Origin: Pseudomonas taiwanensis
GTDB lineage: Bacteria > Pseudomonadota > Gammaproteobacteria > Pseudomonadales > Pseudomonadaceae
Length of the DNA: 64,000 nt
Reading direction: 5' to 3'
NCBI RefSeq assembly: GCF_013393345.1
Contig: NZ_QJRF01000042.1
Span: forward strand, 25,212-89,211
A model generated the notes under the pieces. That model ran no database searches and had not been told where the DNA came from. It was given only the letters and a program-made list of their open reading frames with translations. Below, piece after piece: positions 18,800 to 25,780 of the stretch (positions are counted from its first letter, which is position 1; each line of letters begins with the position of its first letter). The position numbers and the translations under genes were made by a program.

Positions 18800-18891
18800 G
18801 CAGGCGTATCTGTTTTCCCGAATTCGGTTTTTATTGCCAGCGCGTGCCATTCAATCCAGAGCCATCGCAACAGGACTCATGGAGACCTCGA

Positions 18892-19107
18892 ATGGCACTG
18901 GTATCCCCCGTAACTCCTGCACTTCTACGATTGCCCGGTGTGTGTACCCAGGTGGGCTTGAGCAAGTCGCAGATCTATCGACTCATCCGTCGCGGCGAAT
19001 TCCCGGCTCCAGTGCAGCTTGGCCCAAATTCGGTCGCCTGGCCTGCTGAGCATGTCCATGCCTGGATCGCAGACAAGATTCTCGCGTCAGCTGGGCAAAG
19101 GCTTTGA
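18892..19107 (+). CDS. AlpA family DNA-binding protein
   Basis: The 71-residue protein is a small winged helix-turn-helix of the AlpA/excisionase type. The block GLSKSQIYRLIRRGEFPAPVQLG is the family signature, and AWPAEHVHAWI follows it. The start at 18892 has GGAG 8 bp upstream. In P4-like and related elements AlpA proteins regulate integrase or act as excisionases. Its stop overlaps the next start (TGATG), placing it in one unit with the replication initiator. Confidence 0.88.
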   Translation: MALVSPVTPALLRLPGVCTQVGLSKSQIYRLIRRGEFPAPVQLGPNSVAWPAEHVHAWIADKILASAGQRL

Positions 19108-20003
19108 TGAATCGCAATGAGGCACGCATTGAGGAGATTCGTCGCAGGCCTGGGAACGCCGCCAAATCAGCGTTGGTAGCGCCCCGCCACCACCAAGAGA
19201 GCTCTCGTGACGGGAAGGGAGAAGCCGCTTCCCGCCACATGTTTTTGCCTGGCTTTGCCATTGGGGCCTTTCCAAACCACCTCAATCGGTCGAGCCTGAT
19301 TGCTCCGATCGCCCGTAGTGAGCGCAAACAGCACTCGAGGACCAAGATGGTGACGCGCCGAGATTGTGTCTTGGAGTACAGCGGTGAGCAATTGGACGAA
19401 GCCGATGGAGACCTGATCATGGCGCTCATCGCGTTCGCGCAACCGTTTCCGCTAGGAGACCCCGTTCTGCTGAATCGCAAACAACTGCTCAGAAAAATCA
19501 AGCGCGGAGCCATCGGCAGTTCGCAATACGAGTGGCTTTATCGAAGCATGAAACGCTTGCGCGAGGCGACGCTGTTCCTCGAGGCGCTTAAGCCAAATGG
19601 ATCTACCCGATACACAGTGGGGAAGATGGAGTCATTCAACATCCTGAAGGGCCTCAGCTATGACAACGAGACCTACCGCTACACGCTCGATCCGCACTGG
19701 ATCTTGATGTTCGGAAATCGGGAGTACAGCCTGATCGACTGGGAGAAGCGCTTGCAGATCCGACGCGGGCTGGACATGGCTAAAACTCTGCAGCGGCTGA
19801 TCGCCACGTCCTCTGACCGAGTGCAGCGTTATGCACTTGAGGGACTCAGGGCCCAAATGGCGTATGGAGGGCGTATGCGAGATTTCCGTGACAGCCTTGG
19901 TCGAGCCGTAATCGAGCTGGAGCGCCTGGAGATCATCACCAGAGGCAGCATTCAGGACAGCAGTAGAGGCAAGCCGCAGTTGGCTCTTTGGCTGACTCCC
20001 TAG
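19107..20003 (+). CDS. trfA: TrfA-type plasmid replication initiator
   Basis: The 298-residue protein resembles TrfA, the initiator of the RK2/IncP plasmids. The N-terminal 70 residues are basic and probably flexible. From about residue 80 the conserved region begins (TRRDCVLEYSGEQLDEADGDLIMALIAFAQ), with winged-helix modules and the block LDPHWILMFGNREYSLIDWEKRLQI. TrfA-type initiators bind iterons and recruit DnaA and the host helicase. This fits with the iterons that begin 14 bp after its stop. The ATG shares a base with the alpA stop codon. A chromosomal element with such an initiator can be expected to replicate after excision. Confidence 0.88.
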   Translation: MNRNEARIEEIRRRPGNAAKSALVAPRHHQESSRDGKGEAASRHMFLPGFAIGAFPNHLNRSSLIAPIARSERKQHSRTKMVTRRDCVLEYSGEQLDEADGDLIMALIAFAQPFPLGDPVLLNRKQLLRKIKRGAIGSSQYEWLYRSMKRLREATLFLEALKPNGSTRYTVGKMESFNILKGLSYDNETYRYTLDPHWILMFGNREYSLIDWEKRLQIRRGLDMAKTLQRLIATSSDRVQRYALEGLRAQMAYGGRMRDFRDSLGRAVIELERLEIITRGSIQDSSRGKPQLALWLTP

Positions 20004-20016
20004 TGTTGTGCCGCAG

Positions 20017-20094
20017 TGGCATAGCGTCGCGCTGTTGATGGCATAGCGTCGCTCTTTGGTGGCATAGCGCCGCGCCGCAGTGGCATAGCACCGC
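20017..20094. repeat. Iteron array (four copies) of a probable replication origin
   Basis: Four direct repeats of TGGCATAGCGYCGC start at 20017, 20039, 20060 and 20081. The last copy has A in place of the G at position 10. The spacing of 22, 21 and 21 bp is two helical turns, so all copies lie on one face of the DNA. This is the layout of iteron origins such as RK2 oriV. The array directly follows the trfA-like gene. Confidence 0.85.
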
Positions 20095-20100
20095 AGCGCG

Positions 20101-20194
20101 CCTTTCTAACAAATTGATTTTATTAGAAAAAATAGATGCCGATTGGCTACTACCTTTTATCTACCGTATTTCTACGCGCAGAGCCTGTGGATAA
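20101..20194. other. AT-rich unwinding region and DnaA box of the putative oriV
   Basis: Right after the iterons comes an AT-rich stretch (about 20103-20175) with inverted TTTCTAA/TTAGAAA, then a perfect DnaA box in reverse orientation (TGTGGATAA, 20186-20194). Iterons, AT-rich region and DnaA box together form the usual parts of a theta-replication origin. Confidence 0.75.
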
Positions 20195-20255
20195 CCCATT
20201 GATCCTTCGGTTTCATGCCTGCCCAAGACGCAACGACAGGTTTCCAAGCATGCGG

Positions 20256-20474
20256 CTATTCGCGCCGGACCTTATCCAGCAGTGCCACGAGCTGCTCTTC
20301 CGTCATTTCAGCTAGGGCCGCTACACCGGCACGAACAACGTCTGAGCGAGAGGCCCGGAATCCACGCGGGATCAGACTGAGACGATCGATTTCCTCACTG
20401 ATTTGATCTGTCAGCGAGAAGGTGACGCGCTTAAAGACCGCTGCACTCTGCGCTGGGGTATTCGGTTTGAGCAT
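20256..20474 (-). CDS. Ribbon-helix-helix (CopG-like) regulator
   Basis: The 72-residue product (MLKPNTPAQSAAVFKRVTFS) has the ribbon-helix-helix pattern: a basic beta strand (KRVTFSLTDQ), a helix (ISEEIDRLSLI) and a second helix after GFRASRSDVVRAGVAALAEM. Such proteins act as autorepressors, copy-number or partition regulators. It reads opposite to the neighbouring genes beside the putative origin. A 13-bp inverted repeat in the region upstream of it (20504-20516 and 20616-20628) is a likely operator. A longer open frame to 20615 has no support. Confidence 0.75.
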   Translation of the reverse strand: MLKPNTPAQSAAVFKRVTFSLTDQISEEIDRLSLIPRGFRASRSDVVRAGVAALAEMTEEQLVALLDKVRRE

Positions 20475-20503
20475 CGTTTGCCCCGGATTGTTATTTAAGA
20501 GCA

Positions 20504-20628
20504 GCAACTTACGTAAGCGAGATGCACTTTTCAACCAGTGAAGGCTTTTGCGTGATTTATTGCACTGCGGCTGACTGGCTTCAGGCCAGGCGGATATCAG
20601 GTTGAAAACCCACAATTACGTAAGTTGC
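20504..20628. repeat. Inverted 13-bp repeat, probable operator of divergent promoters
   Basis: GCAACTTACGTAA (20504-20516) and its exact reverse complement TTACGTAAGTTGC (20616-20628) lie in the gap between the ribbon-helix-helix gene (minus) and the next plus-strand gene. Each contains the palindrome TTACGTAA. The second copy is followed by another TTAAG-type inverted sequence (GCTTAAGTTAAGC). The layout suggests binding sites for the small regulator. Confidence 0.55.
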
Positions 20629-20712
20629 TTAAGTTAAGCAATATGTCTATGATCTCCTGCAGCAGGCCGCCCCTCGTCTGCTTGTCGGAATCTGCCAGCC
20701 AGGAGGCGTGCC

Positions 20713-20928
20713 ATGGTTGTTGCTGAATTCAAGCTGGATGCAGGGCTTGTCGTGTCTAGCGAACTGCCGGTTCTGGATGAAGGCGAGTCGGTCACTATCA
20801 GGCGCTGCCACTACCAGAACAAAGTCTCCCTGCTCATCGAGATCATGAGTAATGGCCGAGTGGCAGATGCAATTGTCTTTCCGGGGTTGGTCACCGGCCG
20901 GTTGCCGATAGAGCTGGTCCAGCCGTAG
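20713..20928 (+). CDS. Hypothetical small protein
   Basis: This 71-residue protein (MVVAEFKLDAGLVVSSELPV) follows a strong ribosome-binding site AGGAGG 8 bp upstream. It looks like a small all-beta protein (ESVTIRRCHYQNKVSLLIEI), with no membrane helix or signal. I do not recognise the family. It starts a three-gene plus-strand group with the next two genes and may be controlled by the inverted repeat upstream. Confidence 0.6.
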   Translation: MVVAEFKLDAGLVVSSELPVLDEGESVTIRRCHYQNKVSLLIEIMSNGRVADAIVFPGLVTGRLPIELVQP

Positions 20929-20953
20929 ACACGTTGGCTAAGTGGAGCAGACG

Positions 20954-21322
20954 GTGGCCCTGAATTCGCAGTTTCATGACCTCTACCTGTCCATGCCAAT
21001 GGAGGCGAGCTTGCTGCCTGAGCTTCAGGGCTTGCCGTATTGGGGGAGGACAGTTCACGAGATTCTTCGAGAGGTAAATCCGCTCCTTATGCGCCGGCTG
21101 GCGGAAGGCCAGAGGTTGCAGGCCTATATCGAGCGGAAGCAGGGCTATCTCCAGAGAGAGGCCGCCCGGCTTGAACAGGAGTGGCGACGATCACACCCGC
21201 TGAGTATTGATGCCGGCTACCTGGCACGAGCCAGTTGGCATCGGCACTGCAAGCTAGCGGTGCGGGAAGCTCTGATTGATGAGCTCGCCAAGTGCCTGAT
21301 CGGCAGTACAGCAGATCTGTAG
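20954..21322 (+). CDS. Hypothetical protein, helical
   Basis: The protein has 122 residues if translation begins at GTG 20954 (GGAG 6 bp upstream). An earlier in-frame GTG at 20942 would add four residues. The sequence is rich in charged helices (RRLAEGQRLQAYIERKQGYL, then EAARLEQEWRRSHPLS). No domain is recognised. It lies between a small beta protein and a multi-spanning membrane protein; the three probably form one transcription unit. Confidence 0.6.
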   Translation: MALNSQFHDLYLSMPMEASLLPELQGLPYWGRTVHEILREVNPLLMRRLAEGQRLQAYIERKQGYLQREAARLEQEWRRSHPLSIDAGYLARASWHRHCKLAVREALIDELAKCLIGSTADL

Positions 21323-21365
21323 GAATCGATCGTTCAAATCCATTGATGGCAAAGGAGTTGCGGCT

Positions 21366-22496
21366 ATGTCGGCAGTCAGATCTTTCCTGGGAGCGGTTTG
21401 GTCGTATGGCGTTTCACTGCCGCTGTACGTGATGTGGAGCGTTGTCCTAAGTTCCGTAAGGGCCGCCTTCGACTGCTTCTATCCGCGTGGATACAAGCCG
21501 TGCAATGAGCTGGCAGATGCGTTCGTTGAGGAATGTGCCGATCGCCCTGCCGGGCAGTCCGTCCGCCTGCCTTGGATGGATAACTCGGCAACGCATTCGT
21601 TGGTGATGAACAACACCGGCCGCCTGCTTTCCTATGTGGCCATCGCCAGCGGCTGGTTTGGGGTGGCGGTGAAGGACTCCGGCACCAAGTACCGGCCTAA
21701 GCGTACCTATCGCTATTACTACCGTCGCAGCCTGACCGGCAACTGGTTTGCCGAGATCTGGTCAGTACCGAAGTCCGGCTTCATTGCTGCAGCACTGGCC
21801 ATCCCGTTCGTGGATATGGCGCGGGACATGATGAGGGGGCGTACCTTCGTCAAGAAGGACTCCTTCTCCATCGGGGAGTGGGTGTCGCTCCCAGGGTATG
21901 AGGGACTGATGCTGCTGATGGCTGGATTGCTGCTGGTGATCTGCTTTCTTCCTCGTGCCATCCTGGGGCGCGGCACTCACTTCGCGGCGATAGCCCCGAT
22001 CAATGGTGGTGCTTTCGGTGGCTATGGCTGTGCCCAGATCATCAACTGGGGTGCGGCGCTGGCTGGTTTGTCCTACCTGTGGCTGGCGATGGGCGCTGAG
22101 TGGAATGTGGGTGCGGTGGTGAGTTTCATCACCAACGGCTTCTCGGCCTTCGTGAGCGAGTTCATCGCGAGCATGGTAGATCCGGGGCCGCAGGTTCTGT
22201 TGATGATCCCCGTCGTGATTTCGGTGGGAACCCTGTTCGGCATGGCCTGGACGGTGATCCCGGCAGCGGCTTTCTGGTACGTCTCCCTGCGTTACATCGC
22301 TGCGCGCAACGCCAAGGCTCAGCTTGAAGCTCTGCCGTTCAACTCGACTCAGGCTGCCATGTACCTGGGCAGTGACTTTGAAAAGCTGGCTGAGCTGCGC
22401 TCGCCGCAGGTAACCCTTGGCTACTTGGTATACATAGGCCTGATGGTTGGCATCATCCTCTACCCCATCCAGACCTGGGTGCGGTCACTTTTCTGA
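21366..22496 (+). CDS. Hypothetical multi-pass membrane protein
   Basis: The 376-residue protein starts at 21366 after AAGGAG. Hydrophobic segments are visible near residues 8-32 (SYGVSLPLYVMWSVVLSSV), 83-100, 137-152, 180-200 (LMLLMAGLLLVICFLPRAIL), 215-240, 245-265, 278-310 and 350-370, so it is probably an inner-membrane protein with six to eight helices. A basic tyrosine-rich loop (TYRYYYRRSLTG) lies near residue 120. I know no matching family. As the largest unknown of the mobility half, it might act in element maintenance, exclusion or defence; the sequence gives no firm hint. Confidence 0.7.
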   Translation: MSAVRSFLGAVWSYGVSLPLYVMWSVVLSSVRAAFDCFYPRGYKPCNELADAFVEECADRPAGQSVRLPWMDNSATHSLVMNNTGRLLSYVAIASGWFGVAVKDSGTKYRPKRTYRYYYRRSLTGNWFAEIWSVPKSGFIAAALAIPFVDMARDMMRGRTFVKKDSFSIGEWVSLPGYEGLMLLMAGLLLVICFLPRAILGRGTHFAAIAPINGGAFGGYGCAQIINWGAALAGLSYLWLAMGAEWNVGAVVSFITNGFSAFVSEFIASMVDPGPQVLLMIPVVISVGTLFGMAWTVIPAAAFWYVSLRYIAARNAKAQLEALPFNSTQAAMYLGSDFEKLAELRSPQVTLGYLVYIGLMVGIILYPIQTWVRSLF

Positions 22497-22699
22497 TCTC
22501 TTCCAGACGCGCTATGCGATGAAGACCTCCGTGCACCGGGGCTTTGCCCCTGCTAACTGGCTCGGAAAATCAGCGTCTTAGCCGGTTCCAGCTACTGGCT
22601 CGAAGCTACCCAACCGGTTAAGGTGCGGCATCGATCACACATAGCTCGCAGGGAAGTGTCGCGGCGCCGCCTTCCTCGCACCCGTGGAAGGAATACAGC

Positions 22700-22888
22700 G
22701 TGAACCAGCAAAACCTCGCCGACTTTATCTGGAACGTGGCCGACGTGCTGCGCGGCGATTTCAGACAGTCCATCTACGGCCGCATCATCCTGCCCTTCAC
22801 TTTGCTGCGCCGGCTGGAGTGCGTGCTGGAGCCCACCCGCGACAAGGTGCGCAGCCAGTACCAGGCGATGAAGGCCAGCGGCGTGGAT
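22700..22888 (+). pseudogene. hsdM: hsdM 5' fragment (type I restriction-modification methylase)
   Basis: The first 60 or so codons from GTG 22700 (MNQQNLADFIWNVADVLRGD, then RIILPFTLLRRLECVLEPT) match the N-terminal helical domain of type I methylase HsdM. A good ribosome-binding site (GGAAGG) is in place. After about 22888 the similarity stops and the frame ends at 22942 with unrelated residues, so more than 400 codons including the catalytic NPPF motif are missing. The rest of the hsd operon is absent. The fragment shows that the element once carried, or recombined with, a type I system. Confidence 0.75.
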
Positions 22889-23001
22889 AGATTTGCTGGG
22901 CGCGGCGAGATCTTGATTGGGTGGCACTCAACTTCTCGATGAGTCGGAGCGCGGCGCAACAATTCGCTCAAGCACATTCGGCTGTCGTGGCATTACCTGG
23001 C

Positions 23002-23038
23002 ATTCCGTGCCATTAAATGGCTTTTCATGGCACGGAAT
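23002..23038. repeat. Hairpin of 12-bp stem
   Basis: ATTCCGTGCCAT (23002-23013) and its exact reverse complement (23027-23038) are separated by 13 nt. The words TGGCATT and GTGCCAT are shared with the larger hairpin 43 bp further on, so the two belong to one repeat cluster. Confidence 0.7.
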
Positions 23039-23080
23039 TGCGAGATCACGATAACCGCGCCGATTATTACGTGGCATTCC

Positions 23081-23127
23081 GTGGCTTAACGTGGCATTCC
23101 GTGCCATGGAATGCCACGTTAAGCCAC
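23081..23127. repeat. Perfect 20-bp-stem hairpin
   Basis: GTGGCTTAACGTGGCATTCC at 23081-23100 is followed after 7 nt (GTGCCAT) by its perfect reverse complement at 23108-23127. No T run follows on either strand, so a simple terminator is unlikely. A third direct copy of GTGGCATTCCGTG lies at 23071-23083. Confidence 0.8.
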
Positions 23128-23275
23128 AGGTTGGAGCTGTGAGGACATAACACAACGTCAAAGCGCGGTGTCCCCAGCCGGCTCGGCGTCGGTCGCGGCT
23201 AAATTTCAAGTGAAACTGAACGAGCGAGCCTCGATGGCGGCATATTTGCCGCATTAATCTGGCTGAAATACCGCC

Positions 23276-23342
23276 GTATCACAGGCTGCACGCTTTACGT
23301 GTATCACATGCTGCACGCCCCCCTGTATCACACGCTGCACGC
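23276..23342. repeat. Three direct 18-bp repeats (GTATCACA-N-GCTGCACGC)
   Basis: Copies start at 23276, 23301 and 23325, spaced 25 and 24 bp, and differ from each other only at position 9 (G, T, C). The regular spacing is like iterons, partition sites or repressor operators. No gene starts directly next to them. Confidence 0.75.
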
Positions 23343-23543
23343 TTGAAAATCAGTGCGAGACTATTACGGGTAGACGAATAGGGTGATACACCACGACCTG
23401 AAATAGCTTCTCAGCATGACGACGAGGAGGGGTTTAGGTGCCGAATCCGCATCCGACGTTTGCGGTACCGACAGTGAAGCGATATCCGCCTCCTGATCTG
23501 CCCGCTGCCGACCATTGTTCGACAGCCTGCCTCGCCGTAATGA

Positions 23544-24008
23544 CTACAGCACGAAGCCCTCGGCCAGCTCTGTCAGCAACTCCTCAACAAGTCCAGCCCC
23601 TGCTGAAGACGTCAGCATCTGTAGCGGTGAGTTGCCAGAGAACCGGGCCTTTGGCTTCGAGAGCCAGCGCCTCGCTTTACCACGAGAACCGAAGAGCAGC
23701 TCGGCCACCACCAGGGCATGTATGACGCGAAAGAGCCGGTCGCTCTCATCCGCAGACAGGCGACCAACTGATACGGCATCAGGAGCAATCACTTCGCAGG
23801 CCAGGCGTGCCTTTAGAATGACCCCTGATGAGATCTGCTCACATGCATGGGCATCGATGTCACCCTCCCGAAGCAGCTTCGCCAGATGAGCGATCGGGAT
23901 ACCTTGAATGATGTGCGTATGCACCGCCGTATCGGCGGCATCCTCTGGTAGGCCTAGCAGCCTTGCCCTGCGACGGCGGTAATCATCCGCCAGGATCTTT
24001 GCAAGCAT
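23544..24008 (-). CDS. MbcA/ParS/Xre-type antitoxin (DUF2384)
   Basis: The 154-residue protein has an N-terminal helix-turn-helix-like region (about residues 1-85) and the C-terminal MbcA/ParS toxin-binding domain. The latter is clear from SADESDRLFRVIHALVVAEL, then LFGSRGKARRWLSKPKARFSG, PLQMLTSSAGAGLVEELL. Members of this family usually neutralise RES-domain toxins that degrade NAD+. The ATG at 24008 has GAGGTG upstream. The gene 9 bp before it encodes an unrelated 139-residue protein rather than a RES toxin, and no RES toxin follows. Confidence 0.85.
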   Translation of the reverse strand: MLAKILADDYRRRRARLLGLPEDAADTAVHTHIIQGIPIAHLAKLLREGDIDAHACEQISSGVILKARLACEVIAPDAVSVGRLSADESDRLFRVIHALVVAELLFGSRGKARRWLSKPKARFSGNSPLQMLTSSAGAGLVEELLTELAEGFVL

Positions 24009-24016
24009 GGCGCACC

Positions 24017-24436
24017 TCAGATGGCAGAAATCACGCGCCCTACGTAAGCCAGCCCATCGAGCTGGACATCGAGAGGTTCATGCAAATCGGGCAGGAGGGG
24101 ATGCAGTAGTCGCTGAGATTCACCGACCCGCTCGACCCTTCCGATATAGGCAGTACTGGCCCTGTGGCTTAGGTAGCAATGAATCTGGTCCCGGCGCTCG
24201 TAGAAGTCGTCAGTGTTCATCGCGTATACATCCGTGCTTATCAAGAACAGCACCGCCGTGTGGTGCACTCGATAGCCTGGTTTCAGCCAGAATCCGCGCT
24301 TGCGTATTACCTTGCCTGGCGGAACCTCCAGGTACTCTACGTTGCCCGGGACAGCCCCCTCATCCAGATAGGGAGCAATCTGTGTCGTCATGGTCAGCAC
24401 AGGGCATCCGCTGTAGGTACGCTCTCGATTCCGCAT
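24017..24436 (-). CDS. Hypothetical protein paired with MbcA/ParS-type antitoxin
   Basis: The 139-residue protein (MRNRERTYSGCPVLTMTTQI) begins after a good site (GAGGG) and ends 8 bp before the antitoxin start, so the two genes form one operon. It is soluble and rich in beta strands. The C-terminal end (LDVQLDGLAYVGRVISAI) is faintly like the last strands of LexA/S24 peptidase folds, but no catalytic Ser-Lys pair can be seen, so I do not assign it. It lacks the Arg/Glu/Ser pattern of RES toxins as far as I can judge. By position it could be an unusual toxin or a third regulator. Confidence 0.6.
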   Translation of the reverse strand: MRNRERTYSGCPVLTMTTQIAPYLDEGAVPGNVEYLEVPPGKVIRKRGFWLKPGYRVHHTAVLFLISTDVYAMNTDDFYERRDQIHCYLSHRASTAYIGRVERVGESQRLLHPLLPDLHEPLDVQLDGLAYVGRVISAI

Positions 24437-24512
24437 GAGTCCCTCGCTATCTGAGCTTTCGGTGAAAGGCTAAAGCGTTGCTATACGGTCACAACCGGGG
24501 GTCGCGGTCGCG

Positions 24513-24788
24513 CTATGGACCCCCATGAGCAGTCTTGTTATCGCGGGGCTCGAGAGACTTTGCTTTCACCCAGGCGATCACGCCACCGATGACGATGCTG
24601 ACGATTGCCGCTAAAGGAAACGGAACAATCCTGGCGAGCAGAACAAGGGCGAGCGCGCCGGCAGTACCGCCACCGGCGACTGCCCCAAGCACAGGGGTTC
24701 TGCGACACGCAGCGATGAAACAACAGATGCAATCAACCAAGAGCAGCAGCGCTCCGAGGTAGAGCACTTCGAGTTCGGTTTCGATCAC
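24513..24788 (-). CDS. Small membrane protein coupled to serine recombinase
   Basis: The 91-residue protein starts at GTG 24788, overlapping the recombinase stop (GTGA), with CAGGG upstream. A longer frame to 24851 is possible but less likely. It has three hydrophobic helices (LYLGALLLLVDCICCFIAAC, then GAVAGGGTAGALALVLLARI, then LAAIVSIVIGGVIAWV) and a short hydrophilic tail. No family is recognised. The coupling with a recombinase gene is unusual for Tn3-type elements. Confidence 0.6.
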   Translation of the reverse strand: MIETELEVLYLGALLLLVDCICCFIAACRRTPVLGAVAGGGTAGALALVLLARIVPFPLAAIVSIVIGGVIAWVKAKSLEPRDNKTAHGGP

Positions 24789-25342
24789 GACTGGCTGCCC
24801 TGCTGGCGATACTTGTAGAGGGTGCTTCGGCTGATCTTCAGCGCTTTGCATATCTCGTCAGGTGAACGACTCTGATCACTTGCGAGGGCTTGAATTGCAG
24901 CAATCGTCTCTGGAGGCACCCCAGGTCGCCCCCCTTGTCGCCCTCTAGCGCGAGCGGCATCGAGGCCGGCATATGTGCGCTCCCGAATCAGGTTTCTCTC
25001 GAACTCCGCCATCGCGGCAAACACATGGAACACCAGCCGGCCGGCAGCACTGGTGGTATCGATCTGTTCCTTCAGGCTTTCCAGGCCCACGCCTCTGGCT
25101 TCGAGGTCGGCAGTGAGGCGCAGCAACTCGGACATTGATCGGCCCAGGCGATCAAGCCGCCAAACAACCAGGACATCGCCCGGCCTGACAAAAGCCAGCG
25201 CCTCATCAAGTCCGGGACGCGATGCCTTCGCGCCACTCATCTTGTCACTGAAGGTCCGCTCACAGCCGGCAGCGATCAGCGCGTCATGCTGAAGGTCGAG
25301 TTGCTGATCATCCCGTGATACCCGCGCATACCCAATCTTCAT
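24785..25342 (-). CDS. Serine recombinase (resolvase/invertase family)
   Basis: This 185-residue protein is a full-length small serine recombinase. The catalytic serine is in KIGYARVSRDDQQLDLQ (Ser9), with the arginine-rich active site in VVWRLDRLGRS and the long dimer helix near FAAMAEFERNLIRERTYAG. The C-terminal helix-turn-helix (DEICKALKISRSTLYKYRQQ) binds the crossover site. Such enzymes resolve transposon cointegrates or invert DNA. No Tn3-type transposase is present, so it may be a leftover of a transposon or a resolvase that keeps the replicon monomeric. Confidence 0.92.
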   Translation of the reverse strand: MKIGYARVSRDDQQLDLQHDALIAAGCERTFSDKMSGAKASRPGLDEALAFVRPGDVLVVWRLDRLGRSMSELLRLTADLEARGVGLESLKEQIDTTSAAGRLVFHVFAAMAEFERNLIRERTYAGLDAARARGRQGGRPGVPPETIAAIQALASDQSRSPDEICKALKISRSTLYKYRQQGSQS

Positions 25343-25780
25343 CAGTCCGCATTCTCGGCATCATGTGGCGTTTACGTATTTTGATTTAAAGACGAGTTAA
25401 AATCAATCTGGCGTAGAGATTTTCGGGGGCAAGAGCGATGGCGCGCCCGTGTCCGCAAAACAACCGTTTTAGAGACTGGACGTCTAGATAGGCCATTTCA
25501 TTCGCACTGCCACGTAGACGACATCGGTACGAACGGCTGAGATCGGCCGATTCTGTTGAAAAAGTCGGTGTCGTCGCGATTCACTCATTCGAGGCGGGAA
25601 ATACATCCGATTGAGGCGCTGCTATGCGAAATATGGAGCAATTCAGTGTTTGACGCTGGCTCAGATTTCAACGTCAACCGCTCACTTTCGCGGCCAGACA
25701 TTGCGGAGGGAGTTTTTCAACAGAATCGGCCAAAAGCAGACTTTAGATGCATCTACGGAAGTCGGGGCAATCACCGATGC
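25343..25780. other. Gap with a short inverted-repeat element
   Basis: No gene is convincing here. The first 200 bp are AT-richer and probably hold the recombinase promoter and recombination site. The rest is the 187-bp element bounded by 19-bp inverted repeats described separately. Confidence 0.5.
25545..25731. mobile_element. 187-bp MITE-like or IS remnant with 19-bp inverted repeats
   Basis: GGCCGATTCTGTTGAAAAA at 25545-25563 and its exact reverse complement at 25713-25731 bound a stretch without a complete gene. The same end occurs once more at 43417-43435. The outer sequence looks like the terminal repeat of insertion sequences known from Pseudomonas, but I cannot name the family with certainty. 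It is probably a deletion derivative that needs a transposase in trans. Confidence 0.65.

Larger units (their letters stand above)
22943..23543. other. 600-bp non-coding stretch with hairpins and repeats
   Basis: No convincing gene lies here. It contains two strong hairpins built from GGCATTCCGTG-type words (23002-23038 and 23081-23127) and three 18-bp direct repeats (23276-23342), listed separately. Short open frames on either strand have no ribosome-binding sites or recognisable content. Confidence 0.6.

Noticed and set aside
22700..22942. A working type I restriction-modification system
   Set aside because: Only the first 60 codons of hsdM remain; no catalytic motif, hsdS or hsdR is found nearby.
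22943..23400. Repeats in the 23-kb region as a CRISPR array
   Set aside because: There are only three 18-bp repeats with spacers of 6-7 bp, and the other repeats are hairpins; no cas genes are present.
23438..24454. Several plus-strand frames (23438, 23515, 24007, 24179)
   Set aside because: They are antisense to the MbcA-like and adjacent genes, which have good ribosome-binding sites and recognisable content.
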